DNA of 64,000 bases from NCBI GenBank assembly GCA_028532985.1, contig JANCIK010000011.1, forward strand, positions 248,001 to 312,000, in the 5' to 3' direction. The stretch is from Stropharia rugosoannulata. Taxonomy: Eukaryota > Basidiomycota > Agaricomycetes > Agaricales > Strophariaceae. Shown piece after piece: positions 21,401 to 30,267 of the stretch (positions within the stretch are counted from its first letter, which is position 1; every line of letters starts with the position of its first letter). The position numbers were made by a program, and so were the translations under genes. A model generated the notes under the pieces. The model was not told the DNA's origin and made no database searches. It worked only from the letters and a program-made list of their open reading frames with translations.

Positions 21401-22418
21401 TAGTCAAGTCTCTAGAGGACTCAGCTAACAGCCGCTCATTGTACCCAACATACAAGTCCAGGATGCCGCCACATGCGCGCCCCGCAAAGTGTTCCGCTAG
21501 ACTCTCCGCTGCTGGAGGTAGTCCTGAATGTGCAATGGTTACCGCATTTAACGGTTCGAGACTGTGCACAATTCTGAACGAGACCCCGTCCTTCTTGGTC
21601 ACTGTAAACCAGTGCAACCGGTACGATGAGCTCGAGGGCTCATACGTGCCTGCACGAATCTTGGTGGCGATGAATTCACATACGCGCTCATACATCCCAG
21701 GTGGTATTGGAATGTTCTTCAATACCCAAGGCGTGTGCTCTACAGTGGGAATATCTACTGGAGGGAAGAAGTCCGTACGGAATCTACCCTTCTCTGTGTC
21801 ATCCCATGCGAACACCTCGTTCTGCTGCATGAAAACTTGATGCACCAGCTTGCGCTCCTCGGACCACAGGAAATCCCCTTCATGCGCTTTGTCAATCCCT
21901 TCCATGCGCTCAGCAGTATACCGACCTGTAGGTACGAAGTCTGGCGGATGTGGTGACAATTGTGGCATGTCCTTCAGTGGGTCCCCTTTAATCTCCCTCA
22001 CTATTCTAAACTTCTCTGGTAAATCTTGATAGACGGGCCTGACTTTCTCAGCCACTGGCTTATACTTCTTTCCTGCGAGCACTGTAACGGTTGTGGCATT
22101 CTTGCCAGTCAAGCGCTTACACGTTACTCCTTGTTTCTTACTAGGGACCTGTTCCTCGTGTGATGCGCGGAACTGCCCTCTAGGCTCTCCCTTGACTACT
22201 TCCTCTTTGCGCCATTCGCGCTGCTGAAAATACTTGTATATTCTTTCTTTTTCATCATCCTCCATTTTAGCTTCATGTACTGCTTGAGCCATGTATACAT
22301 CCCTGAGCTCAGCGCTCCCAAACCGCTTCTTATTCTTTGGTAGCGCGTACCCCGCTATCTCTATTTTCCCCGTGCGATCATCTCTATCAAACATCAACGC
22401 AACCTCTCCTTGACGCAT
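18483..22418 (-). CDS. pol: Inner gypsy Pol: reverse transcriptase, RNase H, integrase
   Basis: A 1311-residue polyprotein. Reverse transcriptase occupies roughly residues 230-480, with the catalytic YIDD at about 384-387. RNase H follows at about 510-640 with its Asp-Glu-Asp set. Integrase follows with an H2C2 zinc module (GHRGAYATRKLLAERFWWP ... TCHVC), the catalytic core (ADTMHM, ITDNGG, KIERPH giving D, D and E) and a GPY/F-type module (WNGPYIVI). No chromodomain is seen in the acidic tail. The ATG overlaps the protease stop by one base (TGATG at 22416-22420), so translation probably couples by termination and reinitiation. There is no stop or missing key residue. It copies the element RNA into DNA and integrates it. 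Confidence 0.95.
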   Translation of the reverse strand: MRQGEVALMFDRDDRTGKIEIAGYALPKNKKRFGSAELRDVYMAQAVHEAKMEDDEKERIYKYFQQREWRKEEVVKGEPRGQFRASHEEQVPSKKQGVTCKRLTGKNATTVTVLAGKKYKPVAEKVRPVYQDLPEKFRIVREIKGDPLKDMPQLSPHPPDFVPTGRYTAERMEGIDKAHEGDFLWSEERKLVHQVFMQQNEVFAWDDTEKGRFRTDFFPPVDIPTVEHTPWVLKNIPIPPGMYERVCEFIATKIRAGTYEPSSSSYRLHWFTVTKKDGVSFRIVHSLEPLNAVTIAHSGLPPAAESLAEHFAGRACGGILDLYVGYNERLLAESSRDLTTFQTPFGALRLVTLPMGWTNSVPIFHEDVAYILRDEIPEVTEPYIDDVPIRGPKTRYELEGGGYETIPENKGIRRFVWEHMLNVNRIVQRMKYSGGTFSGKKSILCAAEIVVVGHLCTYEGRKPAPDKVHVILNWGPCKNISDVRAFMGTMGLLRIYISDYAKRAEHIQRLLRGKEPFEWGPAQQASMDSLKDGARNAHCVKPLDYTLPGPITLAVDTSWRAVGFYIYQQDPQDSKKRVYARFGSILLTQREQRFSQPKRELYGLLRALQACYYWLVGARKLVVETDAKYLKGMLDNPGMGPNATINHWIDKILMYHFQLKHVAGKTFGADGLSRREGQPGDEAYVHSEEDDDQAVGLLEYEKVYEDDPDPLDFEEFKEQIDDRGGYLYTGLLNELFEGPPARKLPEARSIGCFQQELERARKETEAEKRAVRHFIQKESVPLAQREYLEKFVLVHAIPDTRIEDLEDEEYDERNRTSAGKDMDEKLPMIRYWLQNPTTRPKGMTEREYQNFTRNARNFFLDKDGRMYRRSIDDAHKLVIDQAQQTRMLRSAHDSLGHRGAYATRKLLAERFWWPELERDVYWYVKTCHVCQLRQKTIIQIPRTETHTPSIFQQLHADTMHMSPASNGYNYIVHGRCALSSWAEGRPLKKENARAIAQWIFEDIICRWGCLQEIITDNGGPFRAALKYLEKKYGITGITISAYNSQANGKIERPHWDIRQMLWKACGGTEGTHKRWSRFFYHVLWADRITVRQGFGCSPFFMVTGAHPILPFDIAEATWLVKLPDRILTTEELVGYRVRALAKHRDTVEEMRARVSKTKRDAIRAFEKKHSAKIRDYVFKPGDVVLMRNSGIESSLNRKMFARWNGPYIVIARKDSGAYLVAEMDGSVLKDKVAAFRLIPYFARRQLRLPDGLDDIIDQTRENLAKMLEAPDYEPAIPKDYIFDEPGVPSGSGALTVEEDEEDNDDWGEEDT

Positions 22419-23686
22419 CAAATCATCGAGGATTGAAAATCCTGATCTGCGCTAGGGTTTTCCGTCGTGCCAGGGTCCTGCAATTTAGGTTCGCGCTGCA
22501 CAATCTTGGGACCGCACCCTCGGTTATAGGTGGGTACTACCAGCTTGCGTTGTGTGTTGGGATCGGTGAGCGTAAGCTCAACCATTCCATCGCCGCGCGT
22601 CTTCACATTGCTCTCCGTGAGGATCTCGAACAGCCGGCCCAAGAGCACCTCGTAAGCCGCTGCGCTGATGACATGCACTTGTAAGTACACTGTCAGTCTG
22701 TTGAACACAAATGGTACGTTGCGCGCTAAGCCCTTGGTGGATTCCACCTGCTTATTCGCGCTCTGCATCCGTATAGTGAAGTCCGGGTCCCAACTAAGTC
22801 CTAAGCGCTCAGCGGTGTCTTGTGCCATTGACACAATCTGCGATCCACTGTCGAGCAACATCTCCGCGTGTCCTTTGCCGTTGATGAGCGGAAATACCGC
22901 CTTTAGATGGTGCGATTCGCGCGCCACAATAAGTCCCTTAGGCTTTTCGCCTGGCTGCAGAGTCGAGACGTACTGTTCGTACGGGTCTTCCATGATGATG
23001 GTTCCCGGTTGCAGCCCGCTGCGCTCATCTGAGCAAGTAAGGAAAGTGGCCACTGGTAGCTCATCCATCTGCATGAACTCCTCTTCCTCTTCTTCCTCTG
23101 CTAACTGCGCGATAGCCTCATCTACTTCACGCTCTTCTTCATTGTAGTCTAGTTGTAATACGCGCATCGTATTCAAATCCAACGGTACCTTTCTTGGTAC
23201 TATGCGCTCAACGAATTTTCTTCTAAAGCCTGCAGTCGAGATGCCTAACAACTGGCCCTGCGTGATCTCAATTTTCTGATTTTCTAAGTGCTTGAGGACT
23301 GCGTCAGCCTGTGCCTCATCTTCGATAGGTGTGCGCAGCTTATAAGCAGGTTTCCTCTTCTCTACTACAGGTATGGGTTCTTCCCTAACCTTAGGTTTTA
23401 CTTTCTCCGGAACGCGCAGCGGAGGTACCATTACATATGGCACTGCTGCTGGTCGTGCACTAGGCCCAGCTTTTGCAGGAACCTCAAACACTACTTTCTT
23501 CTTTACTGGTGCGCTGCGCGCACCTTGCTCCTCCACTACTTCTCGCAACTCATCTTCCTCCTCATCACTCGCGTCCTCAACTGATGCTCTGGGTATATTC
23601 TTGATTGGTAACTTCTTGTTTGCACCCTCCGGGTTCTTGGGTTTATCAGAGCCGCTACGCATAACTCTGCCCGCGTTTCCCTTCAT
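22418..23686 (-). CDS. Inner gypsy retropepsin-type protease ORF
   Basis: The middle frame of three, in the -1 frame relative to gag. The first ATG (23684-23686) overlaps a TGA triplet in the gag frame. The N-terminal half is acidic and Pro/Lys-rich and probably disordered. The C-terminal half holds the aspartic protease with LLDSGSQIVSM, hydrophobic strands and a second flap-like segment. It would cleave Gag and Pol. The frame ends VFQSS-type sequence at a TGATG overlap with pol. Unlike the other two gypsy copies here, its active-site DSG is intact. A separate protease ORF between gag and pol is less common than a gag-pro-pol fusion. Confidence 0.85.
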   Translation of the reverse strand: MKGNAGRVMRSGSDKPKNPEGANKKLPIKNIPRASVEDASDEEEDELREVVEEQGARSAPVKKKVVFEVPAKAGPSARPAAVPYVMVPPLRVPEKVKPKVREEPIPVVEKRKPAYKLRTPIEDEAQADAVLKHLENQKIEITQGQLLGISTAGFRRKFVERIVPRKVPLDLNTMRVLQLDYNEEEREVDEAIAQLAEEEEEEEFMQMDELPVATFLTCSDERSGLQPGTIIMEDPYEQYVSTLQPGEKPKGLIVARESHHLKAVFPLINGKGHAEMLLDSGSQIVSMAQDTAERLGLSWDPDFTIRMQSANKQVESTKGLARNVPFVFNRLTVYLQVHVISAAAYEVLLGRLFEILTESNVKTRGDGMVELTLTDPNTQRKLVVPTYNRGCGPKIVQREPKLQDPGTTENPSADQDFQSSMI

Positions 23687-23691
23687 CAGAC

Positions 23692-25623
23692 TCAATCAAA
23701 ACCCTGACTGAGCGCAGCGTCGCATTCGGCTTTCATAGTCGCTATTAACTGACGCTGTTCCTCTATCACCTCCTCAGGCGTCTTCGCCGATGTGCGCTCC
23801 TTCAGGAACGCCTTCTTACTCTCCAGCTCTTGCTGAAGTGCGCGTATCTGCTCTTCATATGTCTCGTCCAAGGAACTGGCCGGTTGGTACATCTGCAAGT
23901 ATACCATGCTAGGAGGTATACCCATGTACGAGGGATGGACAGGTGCCATATACGCTTGCTGCGCGGGCTGTCCGTTCTTCTTATGCCATTCATCGACACG
24001 CTCTTTAATCGCACGCGAAGGGTCCCAAGGTATCGATGACCCATCGGGTAGCTGTAAGCGCCCTGCTTCAGTAATGACAATCCTCCCCGCCGCCAAGTCC
24101 TGCTGCCGTACGATGCACTCGGCCACCACATGTCCCGTCTGCTTGCAGTAGAAGCAGCGAGGCTCCGGGCGTTGTTGGTATTGGAAAGGCCTGGGTGGCA
24201 GTCCACCAAAACTCGGTGCGCTCATGGGCATCATGGGGGCTACTGGTTGCACGGGCACCGACATCGGTGCGGCGCGCGCAGCCATGACATTGCGGATAAT
24301 GTCCTCCAACTCTTTCTTACTCGACTCCTTTGACTTCGCCACTGTCTTCTCCACTAACGACAAGGTATCCTTGAAGGAGGCGATGAACCCTTTCAGGTCC
24401 TCAATCTCTCCGCGCAGCGAACCAACATCCGCGGCCTCAGTCTTGATGGCGGGCACCGGCATAAGTCCATCAGTGCTCTCGCGCCCTAGGCTCAGCGTAG
24501 TGCTTGGGTTCTTGGTACGAGCGATTTGTTCCACCATCTCGGCTACCTGTTTGAGCGGGTACATGTCCTCGGTGCGCGCTTCTACCGTCACCCCAGTAGG
24601 TGCAGTGAACTGTATATTGCACTCTGTTAAGAACTTGTCGAACGATGCGCGCGTCGTGTAATCAATGTCCAGTTTATTAAACAATTGATCCCTGAACCCC
24701 GCAGTGAGACTATTGGTGAAGTAAGTCACCAAGGTATGATTCGCGAGCAGGGTAGGCACCTTCGTGAGCTTAGCGGCCTCGGCCAAGAATGCGCGCTTGA
24801 AGTCCAGCAACACCTGGAGGTCTTCCTCCGAGATGCGCTGATTCTCCTTGCAGAGCTTCTTGAGCCGCGCAATGGACCCTGTCTGAATGCTGATCACCTC
24901 CAGGTACTCGTTGAGAATCATTTTCTTGAGCTCCGCGTACCCCTTGGTATCATAACCTGGTAAATTCTTCCACTCCTCCGCCGTCTGCATGGGTACATAT
25001 TTGATTACATATCCTCTCTTCTCATCGTCCTCCGTCACCTCTGCGCGCTTAAACCAATCCTCCAGGTCCTCGAAGTACCGCGGCAGCTCATCGCGCTCTG
25101 CAGCAGGATTGAAGCTCGGCGCGCCGCGCGCACCGCGTACTGGCATGGACATATCCTTAGGCATAGTTCCTGATTCTCGTGGGGGTGTATTTCGTTCGCT
25201 TTCTGAGAGATCTGACAAGTCTCCTTCAAATATATCTCTCGCTACGCGCTCTGCCTCACTTTCGCTATTTTCCACCGTGCGCTGCGCGGATGTCTTAGCA
25301 GTCCCAAATACTTCCGAGAATGGAGGGGGGGTGTCTTGAGTAGCTTGGCTATCAGAAGTACTGAATGGTGCGATTTCAAGTGTAATATCACCGTCCACTA
25401 ATTGGTCTTCTGATTCAATGCCAGATGGTGGTCCCCAAAATCCACTAGTCCCTACTCTTAATTCCGAGTCGCTTTCGGTGAGCGCACCTGGGATGCGCTG
25501 CGCTAATCCCTGAGTCTCGATCTGCAACTGCGCTTCCTCCCTCGCTCTTTTCTTTGCTTTTCTGTCTTGCGTCGGTGTAATTACAAACGGCTCTACCAGC
25601 TCAGCGTCTTTCTTGCTCCTCAT
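23692..25623 (-). CDS. gag: Inner gypsy Gag (capsid and CCHC nucleocapsid)
   Basis: About 643 residues from the first ATG at 25623. The frame is open further upstream to an ACG (25720-25722) at the exact position of the outer element's ATG, so an ACG start or loss of the original start is possible. Order: acidic disordered leader, retrotrans_gag-like capsid (about 180-380), linker, CCHC zinc knuckle CFYCKQTGHVVAEC near residue 500, and a Gln/Glu-rich helical tail. The protein forms the virus-like particle and binds element RNA. The stop at 23692-23694 lies 6 nt upstream of the protease ATG. There are no internal stops, unlike the two related copies. Confidence 0.92.
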   Translation of the reverse strand: MRSKKDAELVEPFVITPTQDRKAKKRAREEAQLQIETQGLAQRIPGALTESDSELRVGTSGFWGPPSGIESEDQLVDGDITLEIAPFSTSDSQATQDTPPPFSEVFGTAKTSAQRTVENSESEAERVARDIFEGDLSDLSESERNTPPRESGTMPKDMSMPVRGARGAPSFNPAAERDELPRYFEDLEDWFKRAEVTEDDEKRGYVIKYVPMQTAEEWKNLPGYDTKGYAELKKMILNEYLEVISIQTGSIARLKKLCKENQRISEEDLQVLLDFKRAFLAEAAKLTKVPTLLANHTLVTYFTNSLTAGFRDQLFNKLDIDYTTRASFDKFLTECNIQFTAPTGVTVEARTEDMYPLKQVAEMVEQIARTKNPSTTLSLGRESTDGLMPVPAIKTEAADVGSLRGEIEDLKGFIASFKDTLSLVEKTVAKSKESSKKELEDIIRNVMAARAAPMSVPVQPVAPMMPMSAPSFGGLPPRPFQYQQRPEPRCFYCKQTGHVVAECIVRQQDLAAGRIVITEAGRLQLPDGSSIPWDPSRAIKERVDEWHKKNGQPAQQAYMAPVHPSYMGIPPSMVYLQMYQPASSLDETYEEQIRALQQELESKKAFLKERTSAKTPEEVIEEQRQLIATMKAECDAALSQGFD

Positions 25624-25807
25624 GGTTCTCTCGCGTGAAGGCACTGTTCCAAAGGATGGTCTGGCTTCTTCTGGCTCGGCGAGCGATGAAGGCGCAGGAA
25701 ATTTGCCTCGCTTATTACTCGTCCCCGTTTTATTTGAAATTTTTGTAATTTATTGTAATAGGCACAAGCCGTAGTTCCCGAAACACTAAGTGAGATTTCT
25801 GAACCTT

Positions 25808-25826
25808 CCCCTCGCAGTGGGCTCCA
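25808..25826 (-). promoter_or_regulatory. Primer binding site of the inner gypsy element
   Basis: On the minus strand TGGAGCCCACTGCGAGGGG begins 2 nt after the 5' LTR. It is identical to the outer element's site except for one base. It would pair with the 3' end of a tRNA having U73 before CCA. Confidence 0.75.
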
Positions 25827-25828
25827 GA

Positions 25829-27040
25829 TGAGAGGTCTACTGCGTAGTTAGACTCGAAATCGCGAAACACAACACACACACACACCCAGCGGAGCGAGAT
25901 CCTATCCCTTAGATCGAGCGAACGCCCTCAACTAAATGGCTAGTATAATCTATGCTCTGCTCTGGTTCCCGTTCTGGGCGTGCGATGCACGCACCTCGTG
26001 TCCTCTAGTCCTTGTAATAGCAAGTAGTGCCTGCAAGTTCGTTTGTAAGGAGGGGTTTAATTCTAGTAAATCTCGGATAGAGCCCGGTTGCTAGTGGCGT
26101 GCGCAAAGCAAAATGATAAATGAAATAAGTTGTTTTTAGCGAACGGCTTCGCTGCGCGGACTTCCGGGTCTGGTGACCTTGTACGATGCACGGACTCTCC
26201 AAAGTCCAATAATCCAAGACTCTCCAAAGTCCTTCACCTGGCGGTGCAGTCTCACAGTCTAAACACTACAGTGCGAGTTTCCGTACACGGTTGTACTGAC
26301 TCCTCACTGAGCTCTCCAAATGACCCGGTGGTCAGAAGCTATCCAAAACTCCTATGATTCACAAAACACTTCACAGTTAAAACCCTAACAAAAGCTAAAC
26401 ACAGCCCGCTGACGGCCTGGGACAGAACCCAGCACACAGATCTAGTGGGTAGACAATTGCTTAAATTACTATAGACAAGGATACAGGTTTATATGCGATG
26501 CGCGCATGTGTACTAATGATATGGTGAAGTAAATACTAGCAACGCACGGCCAAAGGTCCGCGCATCGCATCCGGGCTTCCCTCTAGTGTCCCAGCCCCTT
26601 GGCATTCGCTGCACGCATGTCGTTCGTTCCCTCGGGCTTTTGCGCGCCTTTTGATGCACGCCACCACGGTCACATGATGTGTGGACTTAGGCAAATTCTG
26701 CCTTTGCGATGCGCGCACATGAGATGCGCGCACAGCCCTTCACACTGCCCTTGGTACTCGCTCAGCTGTACTCACACCGCACTTCGCTGGTGCTTAACCG
26801 TTCTATGCCTCTCCGATCGCTCACACGGATGACCAGACTATGCACTTTAGGCTGTGCAGCTCGCTGACCGATCTCTCTCGCAATACGGTGTGCGCAGGCG
26901 CTTATAGTCATAAAGCGCGCTGATAGCTATAGACTATGAGTCAGGCTCCACTCTAGTCCCTCTGTGTTTTCCCGCATGCAGCTGTCCCACCAATGGGACT
27001 TTAGACTGTTTACACCCGTAGCCAAAAAGCAGCCCTGTCA
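25829..27040 (-). repeat. 5' LTR of the inner gypsy element
   Basis: 1212 bp, matching 11190-12401 with about three substitutions. It contains the TATA-like CATATAAA on the minus strand at 26488-26495, which would drive transcription of gag, protease and pol. It is followed by the GCGC target duplication at 27041-27044. Confidence 0.95.
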
Positions 27041-27044
27041 GCGC

Positions 27045-28219
27045 GCCTAAAGAAGCTGTGCAAGGAGACCCAGCGCATCTTGGAGGAAGACCTCCAGGTG
27101 CTGTTGGACTTCAAGCGGGCATTCTTAGCGGAGGCAGCAAAGTTGACCAAGGCGTCTACCTTGCTGGCTAATCATACACTGGTGACCTACTTCACCAACA
27201 GTCTCACAGCGGGGTTCAGGGAGAGGTTGTTTAACAAGCTGGATATCGACTACACTACGAGAACGTCGTTTGACAAGTACCTAAAGGAACACAATATACC
27301 CTTTACGGCGCCAGCGGGGATTCAGGTGGAAGCGCAGACTGAGGACATGTATCCGCTGAAGCAGGTGGCGGAAATGGCAGAGCAGATGGTGCGCACCAAG
27401 AATCCTAGCACTTTGCTCAGCTTGACTCGAGACTCAGCGGACGGGCTCATGCCTGTGCCTGCCATCAAGACCAAGTCAGCGGAGGTGCATATGCTGCACG
27501 GGGAAATTGAGGACTTGAAGGGTTTTGTAGTGTCGTTTAAAGATATGTTGTCGCTGGTAGAAAAGACGGTGTCGAAGTCAAAGGAGACCAATAAGAAGGA
27601 GTTGGAAGATATTCTGTGCAATGTAATGTTGTCGCGGGCAGCGCCTGTCGCTGCGCCAGTCCAGCCAGCGGTACCTATGATGCCAATGGGAGGACCAGGT
27701 TTCAGCGGAGCGCTGCCGCGTCTGTTTCAATACCAACAGTGACCTGAACCGAGGTGTTTCTATTGTAAACAGATGGGACACATCGTAGCAGAGTGTATTG
27801 TGAGGCAACAGGATCTGTCCGCTGGGAAGATAATCATCACAGAAGCTGGAAGGCTCCAGCTGCCAGACAGATCGTCATTACCTTGGGACCCTTCGCGTGC
27901 TATCAAAGAACGTGTAGATGAGTGGCATAAGAAGAATGGGCTGCCAGCACAGCAGGCCTACATGGCGCTGGTACACCCAGCGTACATGGGGACTCTGCCG
28001 AGCATGGTGTACGCCCAGGTCTACCAACCAGCCAGCTCTCTCGATGAGACTTATGAAGAGCAAATTCGAACACTGCAACAGGAGCTGGACAGTTGGAAGG
28101 CATTTTTAAAGGAGCACTCAGTGGTCAAGACGCCAGAGGAGGTGATAGAGGAACAGCGGCAGCTGATCACGACCATGAAAGCGGAGCAGGATGCAGCGCT
28201 AAGCCAGGGTTTCGATTGA
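27045..28219 (+). pseudogene. gag: Outer gypsy gag, C-terminal part, with in-frame stop
   Basis: Continues the gag frame interrupted at 11189: the capsid C-terminal half to 27742, a TGA at 27740-27742 directly before the CCHC knuckle, then the remaining frame (CFYCKQMGHIVAEC and helical tail) to the natural TGA at 28217-28219. The inner element has CGA at the internal stop. The same stop in copy 1 shows that the change arose before these two copies separated. Together with the stop at codon 32 and the inner-element insertion, this gag is dead. Confidence 0.85.
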
Positions 28220-28224
28220 GTCTG

Positions 28225-29365
28225 ATGAAGGGAAGCGCGGGCAGAGTTCAGCGTAGCAGCTCTGATAAACCCAAGAACCCGGAAGACGTAAATAAGAAGC
28301 TACCAGTAAGAAGTACACCAAGGACAACTATCGAGGAGGTTGACAGCGAAGACGAGGAAGAGTTTATAGAGGAGATCAGTAGACAGGCGCCCAGCGGAGT
28401 GGAGAAAAAGAAAGTAAGCTTTGCAGCACCAGTGCAGAAAGTTGGGGAGAATAAAAAGCCAGCGCAGGTGCCGTATGTAATGGTTCCTCCACTGTGCGTA
28501 CCAGAAAAGAGTCGGCCGCCTGTAAGAGAGGCGCCGATGCCAGTGATAGAGAAGAGGAAGCCAGCGTATAAATTGCGCGCAGCCATTGAGGATGAAGCGC
28601 AAGCGGACAAAGTCCTTAAGCGTCTAGAGAGCCAGAAAATAGAGATCACTCAAGGACAATTATTGGGGATCTCTACAGCGGGGTTTAGGAGGAAATTTGT
28701 CGAGCATATCATACCGCACAAGGTTCTGCTGGATGTTAATACCATGCGGGTTTTGCAGCTGGATTATGAGGCAGAGGAGTGGGAGATGGACGAGGCCATC
28801 GCCCAGCTGAAGCAGGAGAATGAAGAAGAAGAGTTCATGCAAATGGACGCGCTCCCAGCGGCGATGTTCCTCACTTGCGCGGAGGAGCACGGTGGCTTAC
28901 AACCCGGCACAATAATCATGGAGGATCCCTATGAGCAATACATCTCGACGCTACAACCAGGCGAGAAGCCAAAGGGATTAATTGTGGCACGAGAATCACA
29001 CCATCTCAAGGCAGTATTTCCGCTGATTAATGGGAAAGGCCGTGCAGAGACTCTGCTCGACAGCAGATCGCAAATAGTGTCCATGGCACAAGATACCGCG
29101 GAGCAACTAGGCTTAAGCTGGGATCCTGACTTTACCATTAGGATGCAGAGCACTAACAAACAAGTCGAGTCGACTAGGGGCTTAGCGCGGAATGTACCTT
29201 TTGTGTTCAGTGGACTGACAGTGTACCTACAAGTGCACGTTATCAGCGCGGCCGCCTATGAGGTTCTGTTGGGGAAGCCATTTGAAATTCTCACTGAAAG
29301 CAATGTGAAGACGCGTGGGGATGGCACAGTGGAACTTACGCTGACGGACCCAAACACTCAGCAGA
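28225..29365 (+). pseudogene. Outer gypsy protease ORF, truncated, DSG changed to DSR
   Basis: The ATG lies 6 nt after the gag stop. The frame is open to 29365 and is identical to copy 1 where they overlap, including LLDSRSQ instead of LLDSGSQ. The last about 45 codons, which in the other copies lead to the pol overlap, are replaced by Plavaka terminal sequence. The annotated open frame then runs a few codons into the transposon and stops at 29400. Confidence 0.8.
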
Positions 29366-30267
29366 CACATAGGACAGTGGCTGGGTACCGTAATCTATAG
29401 TGCTACAGTGAACTATTATTATACCGTAGATCACAGAGTTATTTTGAGCTAATGAAAACCTAGTATATTACTGTGCTACACGGGACTAATGGAAAGCTAG
29501 TATTTGACCGTGATTTACGGGGCCATTTTCAACAAATGGAATTGCCACTGGGGAGAACGACGACCGGCGATTGAAGGACGTGACCGCCAGTGTGTTCCAC
29601 TAAATGTCAGATTTCGAACTGGCGACTGCAAACATTTTTGTCGCTATATTCAAAAATTGTATCCATTGGCCGGCGAATGTCATTTAGGCTGGCAGTTTCA
29701 TGTTCAGTACCTGGCTGCCTGTTCAATAATCCATTTGAAACCGGCGATCCATTTAATTTTATTATGATCGACCGGCGATTGGCAGATACACAGCCGGCAT
29801 CATTAGGCATCAGCACCGGCTGCCTGGTAGAAATCTGGCCGGCTGTCGTAAGCACAAATGCAACAGTGAGTCACATGATCTTCTATGCTTGTGATAGATT
29901 TGCCGGGGTTCTAAAACAATGTATACTGGCAGTCAGACCGGCAGTTCTGCTTCATCAACTAGTGTTCATGTTTGGTAGGTCATGCTGCATACAGTGACAT
30001 AAGTAGTGTTTTATTCACGCAAAGATAGTCTGAGCTAGTCTAAACAAAGTGTTTAAATCTAGTATAAGGCCGGCAGTTAGGCCAGCGGTTTTGCATTACA
30101 AAGTCGAATTACCTGCTTTACAGTAAATATACACCGTCACATATTAGGGTACATTTATAAGACTTGTGCAAATCAAATGACTAACGGAGTATGCTGAGAC
30201 CGCCGGTGTGGCCGCCGGTGTTAGTCGATCACGCCGGTGTGATTCAATCATTTTGTCTTCAAGCATG
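29366..30267 (+). repeat. Left terminal inverted repeat of the Plavaka element, with CCGG subterminal motifs
   Basis: Matches the reverse complement of the right end (about 41300-42160) with very high identity. It contains more than ten GCCGGC/ACCGGCGA-type motifs at irregular 20-60-bp spacing, probably transposase binding sites by analogy with CACTA elements. The left arm has an extra about 60-bp insertion near 30180-30245 built from CGCCGGTGT repeats that the right arm lacks. Confidence 0.85.

Larger units (their letters stand above)
11190..27040 (-). mobile_element. Inner Ty3/gypsy LTR retrotransposon, complete, 15.85 kb, with antisense cargo
   Basis: Complete element in minus orientation: 5' LTR 25829-27040, primer binding site, gag, protease and pol (25623 to 18483), then about 6 kb containing spliced plus-strand genes, a polypurine tract and 3' LTR 11190-12401. 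The two LTRs are each 1212 bp and differ at about three positions by eye, all within the last 90 bp. All three retrotransposon frames are open. Typical gypsy elements are 5-8 kb; the excess length is the cargo region. High LTR identity and intact frames mark it as the most recent large insertion here. Confidence 0.93.
27041..29365 (+). mobile_element. Outer Ty3/gypsy element, continuation, truncated at its 3' side
   Basis: Gag resumes at GCGCGCCTAAAG exactly where 11189 left off and continues into the protease frame. The match to copy 1 ends at CAAACACTCAGC near 29362, where the Plavaka transposon end begins. RT, RNase H, integrase and the 3' LTR are not found anywhere in the rest of the window. 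Confidence 0.9.

Noticed and set aside
29504..29997. Open frames in the Plavaka terminal repeats, repeated at 41529-42022
   Set aside because: Present in both inverted arms because the arms are copies; they overlap the CCGG binding-site region and lack gene structure.
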